From Celeribacter arenosi (GTDB taxonomy: Bacteria; Pseudomonadota; Alphaproteobacteria; Rhodobacterales; Rhodobacteraceae): a DNA stretch of 64,000 nucleotides. This document shows positions 25,069-32,697 of this stretch, in pieces. The translations under genes were made by a program, and so were the position numbers. Position 1 is the first letter of the stretch, and each line of letters opens with the position of its first letter. Location: assembly GCF_039539485.1 (NCBI RefSeq), contig NZ_BAABDF010000007.1, positions 558,001 to 622,000 of the forward strand, in the 5' to 3' direction. Below the pieces are notes generated by a model. The model was given only the letters and a program-made list of their open reading frames with translations. It had not been told where the DNA came from and searched no databases.

Positions 25069-25986
25069 ATGGTTTCCGATATCAACCTCGCCTTCGACCA
25101 TCCCGAAGCTCGTGCTGCCGCGACAGCACAAGGCGGACCGCTCGACCGGATTTCTTTGCGCGATCACGTGGTCGAAGTCGAAATCGGCGCGTTTCAGGCA
25201 GAACGCGGAGTGCGCCAACGGGTGTCGTTCAACATCGTGGTGGAACTGACGCCTGTGACGGGGCCGATAGACGACGATGTAGACCGCATCCTTTCCTATG
25301 ACCGTCTCACCGAGGCTATTCGCATTGAACTGGATGCGGAGCGGCTAAACCTTCTGGAAACTCTGGCCGAACGGATTGCAACGCGCATCCTGACCGAACC
25401 GCGCGCCTTTCGCGTGTTCGTGCGGGTAGAAAAGCTCGACCGTGGTCCCGGCGCGCTCGGCGTAGAGATCGTTCGCACAAATGGCCAAGCGGGAGAGAGA
25501 GCGGTGACGATCGAGGCGCCGGTTCCCCATCCGCTCGTGGTTCATTTGGGCGCGGAAGCGATGGCTGCACCCGAATTGGATGCGTGGATCGATGCCCTTG
25601 CCGATGATCCGCGTCCCGTGGTTATCACCGTTGGATACCCCACAGGCGCATGGCCAAAATCGCGCACAACCCTCACCCAGCGGCGGATTGACCTGCTCGC
25701 CATCGAACAGAACGCATGGGTGTTGGCGGCGCGGGATTCTCGCTGCGTCGTGCGCGCGTCCCGCACCGAATTGGACTGGGCGATGAAGCAGGGGCAGATT
25801 TCCGTTTGGGCGCCCTCAAAAATGGTGCTCGATGCCGTCCACGGGCCCAAAGGCGGGCCTCTGGAAATCGCACAATGGCTCGCAGAGACATTGACGGCTC
25901 AGCATTTCGTTCATCTGGGGGCCTGTGATGATGGGGCGGGCGACATGAATTGTCTGCCGATCGATGGCCCTGTGGCGATTGCGTAG
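25069..25986 (+). CDS. folB: Dihydroneopterin aldolase fused to a C-terminal domain of unknown function
   Basis: 305 aa, against about 120 aa for ordinary FolB. Residues 25-145 are the FolB fold: the DRISLRDHVVEVEIGAFQAER start and the LNLLETLAERIATRIL helix match the family. It would form glycolaldehyde and 6-hydroxymethyl-dihydropterin. Residues 150-305 are an extra domain with segments such as VITVGYPTGAWPKSR, LTQRRIDLLAIEQNAWVLAA and GQISVWAPSKMVLDAV, for which I know no function. The ATG at 25069 is chosen; a GTG at 25063 is in frame. folP starts eight bases after its stop. Confidence 0.85.
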   Translation: MVSDINLAFDHPEARAAATAQGGPLDRISLRDHVVEVEIGAFQAERGVRQRVSFNIVVELTPVTGPIDDDVDRILSYDRLTEAIRIELDAERLNLLETLAERIATRILTEPRAFRVFVRVEKLDRGPGALGVEIVRTNGQAGERAVTIEAPVPHPLVVHLGAEAMAAPELDAWIDALADDPRPVVITVGYPTGAWPKSRTTLTQRRIDLLAIEQNAWVLAARDSRCVVRASRTELDWAMKQGQISVWAPSKMVLDAVHGPKGGPLEIAQWLAETLTAQHFVHLGACDDGAGDMNCLPIDGPVAIA

Positions 25987-25994
25987 AGGTCGCG

Positions 25995-27020
25995 ATGCCT
26001 AAACCCTATTTTCGACCTCTCATGCAAAACGTTCCGGTCCGCCCGGCGGGCGCGGTCACGCTTGCGGGTGGCTGGACGTGGTTCACCCATGTGGAGGTGC
26101 TTTCGCGTGCAAATGAACCCTTCATCATCGCCGCCGCGGATGTCCCGCAAGACGTGCTGGACCGCCTGACCGCGCCCCGCAAACCGGTCGCGGGGCTAGA
26201 CCTGTCGCGGCCGAACCTGATGGGCATTCTCAACGTTACACCCGATAGTTTTTCGGACGGCGGGCAGTTCACCGACCCCCATTTGGCGCGGGAACATGCG
26301 CTGTCCATGGTGTCAAATGGCGCGGATATCATCGACATCGGGGGCGAAAGCACGCGCCCGGGTGCCGATCTGGTTGAGGTGGAACAAGAGATCGCGCGCA
26401 CCGCGCCGACCATCGCCGCCATCCGAAAATCCTCTAGCGTGCCTATTTCCATCGACACGCGAAAGGCCTGCGTCGCCGCACAGGCCCTGGCCGCAGGCGC
26501 GTCTTTGGTCAACGATGTGTCAGCTTTCACCTTTGATCCCTCGCTGGCCCAAACGACCGCGCGCGCTGGTGCGCCCGTGTGCCTGATGCACGCCCAAGGT
26601 GACCCAGATGTGATGCAAAATGATCCGCGCTATGACGATGTGCTGCTGGATGTCTACGATTTCCTGAATGTCCGTATCGGGGTCGCAGAGGCCGCCGGCA
26701 TTCCCCGTGATCGCATCATCGTCGATCCGGGCATCGGGTTTGGCAAAACCATCGCGCATAACCTTGCGATCCTCAATCGCCTGTCGCTGTTTCACGGGTT
26801 AGGCTGCGCTGTTCTGCTCGGGGCGTCGCGCAAGAAATTCATCGGAACACTCGGTGATGCACCCGAAGCGCGAGATCGGACGCCCGGGTCAATCGCGGTC
26901 GCCTTGGCGGCTGTGGCCCAAGGGGTTCAGATCGTGCGCGTTCATGATATCAAGGATACAAAACAAGCACTGGCGCTTTGGCAGTCAGTGCATCAGGGAG
27001 AGGCCGCAGATGTCACGTAA
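25995..27020 (+). CDS. folP: Dihydropteroate synthase
   Basis: 341 aa from the ATG at 25995. Joins 6-hydroxymethyl-dihydropterin pyrophosphate to p-aminobenzoate; this is the sulfonamide target. TIM-barrel motifs are intact: GILNVTPDSFSDGG, DIIDIGGESTRPGA, SIDTRKA, LVNDVSA, DPGIGFGKT and LLGASRKKFIG. The N-terminus is about 60 residues longer than minimal DHPS. Its last 11 bases overlap the start of glmM, so folB-folP-glmM is one operon. folK is not present here. Confidence 0.95.
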   Translation: MPKPYFRPLMQNVPVRPAGAVTLAGGWTWFTHVEVLSRANEPFIIAAADVPQDVLDRLTAPRKPVAGLDLSRPNLMGILNVTPDSFSDGGQFTDPHLAREHALSMVSNGADIIDIGGESTRPGADLVEVEQEIARTAPTIAAIRKSSSVPISIDTRKACVAAQALAAGASLVNDVSAFTFDPSLAQTTARAGAPVCLMHAQGDPDVMQNDPRYDDVLLDVYDFLNVRIGVAEAAGIPRDRIIVDPGIGFGKTIAHNLAILNRLSLFHGLGCAVLLGASRKKFIGTLGDAPEARDRTPGSIAVALAAVAQGVQIVRVHDIKDTKQALALWQSVHQGEAADVT

Positions 27021-28356
27021 GCTTTTTGGTACCGACGGCGTGCGCGGACGCGCAAATACGGCTCCGATGACGGCCGAAATGGCGTTGAAACTTGCCGCAG
27101 CGGCGGGGCGGTATTTCCGTCAGGACGCAGGTCACGGGCACCGGGTGATTATCGGAAAAGACACGCGTCTCTCCGGCTACATGTTTGAAACTGCAATGAC
27201 GGCCGGTTTCACGTCAACGGGCATGAACGTGTTTCTTCTCGGCCCCGTGCCAACGCCCGCCGTGGGCATGCTGACAACCTCTATGCGGGCAGATGTCGGC
27301 GTCATGATTTCGGCGTCGCATAATCCGGCAGAGGACAACGGCATCAAATTCTTCGGCCCCGATGGTTTCAAACTCTCCGATGAAGCCGAAATGGAAATCG
27401 AGCGGCTCATGGACGTCGGTGTGGATCCCGCACAGGCGCAGAATATCGGGCGCGCCAAACGTATTGATGATGGGCGTTTCCGCTATAACGAGCGTGTGAA
27501 ATCCACCCTGCCGCGCGGGATGTCCTTTAACGGTCTCAAAGTCGTGGTCGATTGCGCAAATGGCGCCGCCTATCGCACAGCGCCCGAGGTGCTATGGGAG
27601 TTGGGTGCAGAGGTCATTCCGGTCGGCGTGTCGCCAAACGGGCGCAATATCAACGACAGATGCGGCTCCACCTATGTCCACACAGCGGCTGAGGCCGTCG
27701 TTGCGCATGGCGCCGATATCGGAATTTGCCTAGATGGTGATGCGGATCGAGTGATGATCCTTGATGAAACCGGCAAGGTTGCCGATGGCGACCAACTGAT
27801 GGGTCTGATGGCGTCGCGATGGGCCGAGCAGGACCGCCTCGCGGGCGGGGCCCTCGTTGCGACAGTCATGTCGAACCTCGGGTTGGAACGGTTTCTCGAA
27901 GGGCGCGGTTTACGCCTTGAGCGCACGTCTGTAGGCGATCGCTACGTGGTCGAACGCATGCGCTCGGGTGGGTACAATTTGGGCGGCGAACAGTCGGGCC
28001 ATATTGTGATGACCGATTTCGCAACCACAGGTGACGGGCTGCTCGCAGGGCTGCAATTCCTGGCGGCCATGGTTGAAACGGGCCAGTCTGCCTCTGAGTT
28101 GACCCGCGTATTTGAACCTGTTCCACAGCTCCTTAAAAACGTGCGCTACGGGACCGGCCAGCGACCACTCGAAAACGCGGCAGTTCAATCCGCGATTGCG
28201 GATGCGGAGAGTAAATTGGTTGGAAACGGGCGTCTCTTGATCCGCCGCTCAGGCACCGAACCTTTGATCCGTGTGATGGGGGAGAGTTCGGACGAGACCG
28301 TCCTGGAAAACGCCGTGGACAGCATCGTCGCGGCGGTTGAGGCGGCAACGCGGTAG
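27010..28356 (+). CDS. glmM: Phosphoglucosamine mutase
   Basis: 448 aa. Interconverts glucosamine-6-P and glucosamine-1-P for UDP-GlcNAc, thus peptidoglycan and LPS. Starts with the conserved KLFGTDGVRGRAN. The phosphoserine is in ISASHNPAEDNGIK (S103), the Mg site is DGDADR, and the substrate-phosphate loop is RRSGTEPLIRVM. The ATG at 27010 lies inside the 3' end of folP; upstream in-frame starts would be inside folP. The folP-glmM linkage is widespread in bacteria. glmS and glmU are elsewhere in this window (60-63 kb). Confidence 0.97.
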   Translation: MSRKLFGTDGVRGRANTAPMTAEMALKLAAAAGRYFRQDAGHGHRVIIGKDTRLSGYMFETAMTAGFTSTGMNVFLLGPVPTPAVGMLTTSMRADVGVMISASHNPAEDNGIKFFGPDGFKLSDEAEMEIERLMDVGVDPAQAQNIGRAKRIDDGRFRYNERVKSTLPRGMSFNGLKVVVDCANGAAYRTAPEVLWELGAEVIPVGVSPNGRNINDRCGSTYVHTAAEAVVAHGADIGICLDGDADRVMILDETGKVADGDQLMGLMASRWAEQDRLAGGALVATVMSNLGLERFLEGRGLRLERTSVGDRYVVERMRSGGYNLGGEQSGHIVMTDFATTGDGLLAGLQFLAAMVETGQSASELTRVFEPVPQLLKNVRYGTGQRPLENAAVQSAIADAESKLVGNGRLLIRRSGTEPLIRVMGESSDETVLENAVDSIVAAVEAATR

Positions 28357-28368
28357 CATGCGATCCGC

Positions 28369-28749
28369 CTACGGGCCGACAAATGGTGCGTAGGCGAGGC
28401 AAGACGCTGCATTGAGCAAGGTCCAAGCAACGCCGGCAATCTTCCACCCCAAACCTGTGTCGCCTTTGGGTTTGGCAATTGCAACGGCGCGCGCCACAGC
28501 CAAAAGATAGATCCCGAATGCGATAAAGATGAAGGGCAGCAATCCAGACGCAGGTGGAATTGCCAGCAAAAGAACGACAACAGGGATCAAAAACAACCCC
28601 GACAAGTAATTCCCCGCCCAGAAGGTGTCGCCCAACCCCTCCTGACCACGCAATAGGTTCAACCAGAACCGCGTCGTGAACATGCGTGCGCGTTCCGCCT
28701 GAATGGCGTCAGCGTCGTTTTGTGACATATCATCGGGAAGTGTGGGCAT
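28369..28749 (-). CDS. Small integral membrane protein, unknown function
   Basis: 126 aa from the ATG at 28749, preceded by AGGAAA; the frame is open further upstream without a good start. After a polar N-terminus (about 1-45, MSQNDADAIQAERARMF) come three hydrophobic helices: LSGLFLIPVVVLLLAI, LLPFIFIAFGIYLLAVA and IAGVAWTLLNAASCLAY. No domain is recognised. It is convergent with glmM (12-base gap) and lies 109 bases downstream of the VPEID-CTERM-like gene in the same direction. Confidence 0.65.
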   Translation of the reverse strand: MPTLPDDMSQNDADAIQAERARMFTTRFWLNLLRGQEGLGDTFWAGNYLSGLFLIPVVVLLLAIPPASGLLPFIFIAFGIYLLAVARAVAIAKPKGDTGLGWKIAGVAWTLLNAASCLAYAPFVGP

Positions 28750-28858
28750 CGGGTTTCCTGACGCGCGATCTATCGGTTGTTTCCTGCGCTGCACAAGAAA
28801 CGGAAAGAACACGGTGGTCAAGGTGGCCCAGGGTCGCGCATCGCCGAAATCGAAGGCC

Positions 28859-29110
28859 TTAGCTCGCGCGACGGCGTTCATACGCCAGCGCAAGAAGCGC
28901 TAAAATCCCTGCGAGAGCTGCACCACCTTTGGATGCATCGATCTCGGGGGCCAAAAAGGCGCAATGTTTGTTGCCGACTGCGCGACCGAACGTGCACCCA
29001 CCCGGAGCGCTTTTGCCAAATCCGTTGCCGTTTCCCGGTTTGGCATTCGCCAGATCGGGTAGGAGAGACGTGGCCAAAACGAGCGTTAGCGCCCACCCAA
29101 AGTTTTTCAC
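28859..29110 (-). CDS. Small exported protein with VPEID-CTERM-like sorting signal
   Basis: 83 aa from a GTG at 29110, with GGAGG placed seven bases before it. Residues 1-23 are a Sec signal peptide (ending ANA). The short mature part is Gly/Asn-rich with two cysteines (C39, C50). The C-terminus is a tripartite sorting tail: the APEIDAS motif (54-60), a hydrophobic helix (about 61-77) and a basic end ERRR (78-81). This is the layout of VPEID-CTERM proteins, which are substrates of the exosortase E/protease system; here Ala replaces the first Val. No exosortase gene is in the window, so it would act from elsewhere. A perfect CtrA-type box lies in its promoter. Confidence 0.72.
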   Translation of the reverse strand: MKNFGWALTLVLATSLLPDLANAKPGNGNGFGKSAPGGCTFGRAVGNKHCAFLAPEIDASKGGAALAGILALLALAYERRRAS

Positions 29111-29150
29111 TTTTCTGCCTCCGGCCCAAATTTTTTTAGTTGCAGAGAGA

Positions 29151-29180
29151 CATAAGGTGAACAGGTTAACGGGGCATTAA
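29151..29180 (-). promoter_or_regulatory. CtrA-type box and -10 in front of the VPEID-CTERM-like gene
   Basis: TTAA-CGGGGCA-TTAA at 29166-29180 is a perfect match to the TTAA-N7-TTAA consensus of the cell-cycle regulator CtrA. It is 56-70 bases upstream of the GTG start at 29110. On the minus strand a CTTATG hexamer (29151-29156) follows nine bases later, where a -10 would be expected if the box overlaps the -35. Confidence 0.6.
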
Positions 29181-29198
29181 CGATGGCTACGCCCATGC

Positions 29199-29224
29199 AA
29201 AAGGGCGCCGCAATGGGCGCCCTT
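29199..29224 (-). terminator. Rho-independent terminator of ilvC
   Basis: Perfect nine-base arms AAGGGCGCC (29201-29209) and GGCGCCCTT (29216-29224) around a six-base loop. Read on the minus strand they end in TTTT (29202-29199), 23 bases after the ilvC stop. Confidence 0.8.
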
Positions 29225-29246
29225 CCATAAATTGGTACGGGTGTAC

Positions 29247-30269
29247 TTAGTTACGGTCTTTGTCGACCATTTTGCCTGCAGTGATCCACGGCATCATGCC
29301 GCGCAGCTTGGCACCGGTTTCTTCGATCATGTGCTCATCGTTGGCGCGACGCGATGCTTTGATCGTTGGTTGGCCAACAGCGTTTTCGAGCATGAAGTCA
29401 CGGACGAATTTGCCCTGCTGGATGTCAGTCAGAACTGCTTTCATGGCCGCTTTGGTCTGCTCGTAGGGCAGGATGCGCGGGCCGGTGACGTATTGGCCGT
29501 ACTCGGCGGTGTTGGAGATCGAGTAATCCATGTTGGCGATGCCGCCTTCGTAGATCAGGTCGACGATCAGCTTCACTTCGTGAAGGCACTCGAAATAGGC
29601 CATTTCGGGTGCATAACCGGCTTCCACGAGGGTTTCAAAACCGCAACGGATCAGCTCGACGAGGCCACCGCAAAGAACGGCCTGTTCGCCGAAGAGGTCG
29701 GTTTCACACTCTTCGCGGAAGTTGGTTTCGATGATGCCGGAGCGGCCGCCACCGATGGCGGAGCAGTAGGACAGGCCGATTTCGAGCGCTTTGCCTGTCG
29801 CGTCCGTGTCCACAGCCACGAGGCAGGGCACGCCGCCGCCTTTGGTGTATTCGCCGCGAACGGTGTGACCCGGGCCTTTTGGGGCCATCATGATCACATC
29901 GACGCCTTCTTTGGGCTCGATCAGGCCGAAGTGCACGTTCAGGCCATGGGCGAACGCAATTGCAGCACCGGGTTTGATGTTGTCGTGCACGTATTTCTTG
30001 TAGGTCTCTGCCTGAAGTTCGTCGGGCATGGTGAACATGATCACGTCACACCAAGCTGCCGCTTCTGCAATACCCATAACCTTGAGGCCTTCGCCTTCGG
30101 CCTTTTTCGCGGAAGGGGAGCCTTCGCGCAGAGCCACGACAAGGTTCTTCGCGCCAGAGTCGCGCAGGTTCAGCGCGTGGGCGTGGCCCTGCGAGCCATA
30201 GCCCAGAATGGCGACTTTTTTGTCTTTGATGATGTTCACATCGCAATCGCGATCGTAATAGACGCGCAT
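29247..30269 (-). CDS. ilvC: Ketol-acid reductoisomerase (NADP)
   Basis: 340 aa, class I length. Converts acetolactate and acetohydroxybutyrate to the dihydroxy acids of valine, isoleucine and leucine synthesis. The Rossmann motif GYGSQGHAHALNL with the following ALREGS phosphate-binding region, APKGPGHTVR, and the Mg-binding ETDLFGEQAVLCGG are all present. The ATG at 30269 gives the standard MRVYYDRD start; an earlier in-frame ATG at 30311 adds unlike sequence. A 27-bp palindrome (30331-30357) lies 62-88 bases upstream. Confidence 0.97.
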   Translation of the reverse strand: MRVYYDRDCDVNIIKDKKVAILGYGSQGHAHALNLRDSGAKNLVVALREGSPSAKKAEGEGLKVMGIAEAAAWCDVIMFTMPDELQAETYKKYVHDNIKPGAAIAFAHGLNVHFGLIEPKEGVDVIMMAPKGPGHTVRGEYTKGGGVPCLVAVDTDATGKALEIGLSYCSAIGGGRSGIIETNFREECETDLFGEQAVLCGGLVELIRCGFETLVEAGYAPEMAYFECLHEVKLIVDLIYEGGIANMDYSISNTAEYGQYVTGPRILPYEQTKAAMKAVLTDIQQGKFVRDFMLENAVGQPTIKASRRANDEHMIEETGAKLRGMMPWITAGKMVDKDRN

Positions 30270-30330
30270 GGTGACGCTCCCTTTGTTTGTTTCGAGGTGT
30301 AAAATAGGCATGAAATTGGTATGCGGTGCC

Positions 30331-30357
30331 CAAAATATCGAGAAATTGCATATTTTG
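30331..30357. promoter_or_regulatory. Palindrome upstream of ilvC (possible operator)
   Basis: CAAAATAT (30331-30338) and ATATTTTG (30350-30357) are perfect 8-base inverted arms with an 11-base spacer, in an AT-rich intergenic region. The outer arms are about two helical turns apart, which suits a dimeric or Lrp-type regulator. Two Lrp genes lie 1.4 kb away. Confidence 0.5.
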
Positions 30358-30437
30358 AAGCAACATCATGCGCAATGCGTAATATTCATGATCTAATCAT
30401 GCGTGACAGGGGGCGGTCGGGCAGGTCGCGACCCGCG

Positions 30438-31559
30438 TCAGTGCAGGGCGTTCGCGGATTTGGGCGCTGAATTTCGCAGGTGAGCCATCAGCAGCCGTCC
30501 CTCACTAACCGTCAGGGATGGACGATTGAGAGATTGGATCATCTGAGCGTGCTCTGGAAAAATCGCCTCGAGCTCTGCGCGAGCCGCATCATCGAGGGCC
30601 GCCAATGCCATCGCGCCCGTAAAGAGGCTTTCAGTGGCGATGCCTTCGGCAAAGATGATTTCGTGGCCGCTGAGCAAGATGTGGTGGTAGGCGATGCGTT
30701 TCTGCGTCGTCTGGATAATGGTGCGCCCATCGACGAGGGCCTTTGCAGGGACGAGAACACTGGGTTCCCCGAACAGCAATTCTGCCTCCGCGCCTCTTAG
30801 AAGGATGCGGTGGTTGGGGGATACCAAGAGGTCACGGGTATTTCCGAGAATGCCCGGCGCGATACGGATCGGGGCCAGATTGCCGGTCCCGTCAACCTGA
30901 CTGGCGCCCCACCAAAGGATCGGTTTCGGGCCTTCGTCCAGAGTTGATACCAAATCTCCGGCCCGCAGGGTTTCGACGGGGCGAGGGCCATCCGGCGTTT
31001 CAATCAGCGTGCCGGCGGCAAAACAGGGTACCGTTTGGTCAGGGTCAAAGTTTGACCCAATGTAGCTATATGTGGACTGACCCTGAATGTAGGTGAGGAC
31101 GGTCCCGGACGGCGGCTGGGCGCCATCGAAGGCAACGCCGACGACTGTGCTCTGATATCCGACGGTAATAGAGACGCCGACCATCGTGTACATTTCTGTC
31201 GGGTTTGCCTGATCGTAGAGCGTTACAACATATTCGCTCTCAACCACCACTGCGCCCTGCCAACGCACATCGGTCGTTGTTTCGGAATAGGTGGTGCCGT
31301 CGAAAGACACGGAACCTATCAGTTTCTGATCGATGACGTTATTGCCGGAGAAGGGGTCGTCCTGAAGCAATCCGTCGCTGTCTTCAAATTCGATGGCGGT
31401 TGTTGAGGACGGCACGGTCAGCATCAGGTCATTGGGGTTTTCCCAACTGAAGGCGTCCCCCCACAGGGCATCTGCGATAACGTCGGGGTACACGGTGCCA
31501 GCACTGTTACTCACGGTGACCGTACTTGCGTCGTAGACGTATATCGTTTTTGTAGCCAT
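30438..31559 (-). CDS. Hint-domain (Hedgehog/intein-type) protein 1
   Basis: 373 aa without a classical signal peptide. Residues 1-177 are a strand-rich, Thr/Ser/Asp-rich N-terminal region of unknown function. A Hint domain starts at C179 (VPCFAAGTLIETPDGPRPVE) with the block-B-like histidine H250 in VSPNHRILL, and runs to about 330. The nucleophilic Cys that starts Hint self-cleavage is conserved. The intein-ending Asn plus Cys/Ser is not evident, so cleavage of the N-terminal part, rather than splicing, is the most that could occur. Its C-terminal half is clearly paralogous to the protein at 36681-37691. Such proteins are abundant in the Roseobacter group and may be secreted. Confidence 0.85.
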   Translation of the reverse strand: MATKTIYVYDASTVTVSNSAGTVYPDVIADALWGDAFSWENPNDLMLTVPSSTTAIEFEDSDGLLQDDPFSGNNVIDQKLIGSVSFDGTTYSETTTDVRWQGAVVVESEYVVTLYDQANPTEMYTMVGVSITVGYQSTVVGVAFDGAQPPSGTVLTYIQGQSTYSYIGSNFDPDQTVPCFAAGTLIETPDGPRPVETLRAGDLVSTLDEGPKPILWWGASQVDGTGNLAPIRIAPGILGNTRDLLVSPNHRILLRGAEAELLFGEPSVLVPAKALVDGRTIIQTTQKRIAYHHILLSGHEIIFAEGIATESLFTGAMALAALDDAARAELEAIFPEHAQMIQSLNRPSLTVSEGRLLMAHLRNSAPKSANALH

Positions 31560-31769
31560 CTAGGGTCCGTGACTTATAAAATTGCGGCGCTCATCTAAAT
31601 ACTCCGCGCAACATTGGTTCGTGTAACCATTTGTATCCGTTGGTGGCAGACCGCGCACGGGGAACTTATGGCGCGACACATCCATCGCAGGTTGCATGGA
31701 AATGAAATCACGGAATTATGGCAACATTACCAGTCACAAAATTTTTCATGTGCAATATGGTTAACGGCG

Positions 31770-32234
31770 ATGAAAAACAGTCTCGATGATACCGATCGCC
31801 GCATATTACGGCAGTTGCAGGCGGACCCGCATGAGGCTTTCGCGGTTCTAGCCGAACGGGCGGGTGTCACGGCGGCGACCTTTATCCGTAGGCTGGACCG
31901 GATGCGGGCTACTGGTGTCGTCCATGCAATTCGCGATGAAATAAATTGGCGCGCGCTGGGCTATGAATTCGAGGTCTCTCTGCGCTTCACGCTCGATAAA
32001 ACCGAACCGCGTGCCTTTGATGAATTCATCGCAGCGGCGCGCGAGGTGCGCGAAGTGATTTCCATCGGAACGTTTTTGGGCCGGGTCGACGTCAGGCTCT
32101 TGGTCGTCGCGCGCGACATGGCCGACTACCAACGCCTCTACCGCGAGAAGATCCTGACCCTTCCCCATATTTCCGACATCGAGGCACTTATGCACGTCGC
32201 ACAGGTCAAAGAGAGCCATGTGGTACCACTATGA
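31770..32234 (+). CDS. Lrp/AsnC-family transcriptional regulator 1
   Basis: 154 aa from the ATG at 31770. The N-terminal helix-turn-helix (LDDTDRRILRQLQADP, then AGVTAATFIRRLDRM) and C-terminal RAM ligand domain (about 75-145, with VISIGTFLGRVDVRLLVVA) are typical. Such regulators sense amino acids and bind DNA as dimers to octamers. It overlaps the next, also Lrp-type, gene by four bases (ATGA), so the two are coupled and may form mixed oligomers. The region upstream (31560-31769) is AT-rich near the start and probably holds the promoter. Confidence 0.9.
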   Translation: MKNSLDDTDRRILRQLQADPHEAFAVLAERAGVTAATFIRRLDRMRATGVVHAIRDEINWRALGYEFEVSLRFTLDKTEPRAFDEFIAAAREVREVISIGTFLGRVDVRLLVVARDMADYQRLYREKILTLPHISDIEALMHVAQVKESHVVPL

Positions 32235-32686
32235 TTGATCTCGACGATATTGATCGCGCCTTGATGCGTGCCTTGGCCGAGGATGCGACACAGTCCGCAG
32301 GCGCGCTTGGGCGCGACCTCGGGCTGAGCCAGCCCGCAACGTGGCGACGGATAAAGCGCCTGCGCGAAGCAGGTGTTTTCGGGCCGCGGCGCGTCGATCT
32401 GAATCTCGAAGGGTTGGGGTTCGGGGTAACGGTTTTTCTGGGTGTGAAACTCGCCACCAAGGGACAAGTGAGCCTTGAGGATTTCGAGCGCGCGGTGCGC
32501 GCCATCCCCGAAGTCCAAACCGTCCAGCACGTGCTCGGGCTGTTTGACTACCGACTGCGTATTGTGGCTCAGGACCTGTCCGATTTTGAACGCATCCTGC
32601 GCCGTCGGGTCATGACGCTACCTGGCGTTGGAAACGTCGAGGCGAACGTCCTCCTGAGCGAAGAACGCCTTAGCGGACCGCTCTAG
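32231..32686 (+). CDS. Lrp/AsnC-family transcriptional regulator 2
   Basis: 151 aa, starting inside the stop of the preceding Lrp gene. HTH: LDDIDRALMRALAEDATQSA with LGLSQPATWRRIKRLREAG. RAM domain: about 70-145 (VQHVLGLFDYRLRIVA, MTLPGVGNVEANVLLSE). It is only moderately similar to its neighbour, so this is an old duplication. A pair of Lrp-like proteins could also recall the siroheme decarboxylases AhbA/AhbB, but both retain full DNA-binding helices and there are no heme genes nearby, so regulator is preferred. Convergent with the dehydrogenase gene. Confidence 0.88.
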   Translation: MIDLDDIDRALMRALAEDATQSAGALGRDLGLSQPATWRRIKRLREAGVFGPRRVDLNLEGLGFGVTVFLGVKLATKGQVSLEDFERAVRAIPEVQTVQHVLGLFDYRLRIVAQDLSDFERILRRRVMTLPGVGNVEANVLLSEERLSGPL

Positions 32687-32697
32687 GTGATCTCGCG

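Noticed and set aside
29232..30302. 356-codon plus-strand frame opposite ilvC
   Set aside because: Antisense shadow of a clear ilvC; no independent motif or ribosome-binding site.
31770..32686. Siroheme decarboxylase pair (AhbA/AhbB, NirDLGH type)
   Set aside because: Both proteins keep complete helix-turn-helix sequences and no heme-synthesis genes are near; Lrp regulators fit better.
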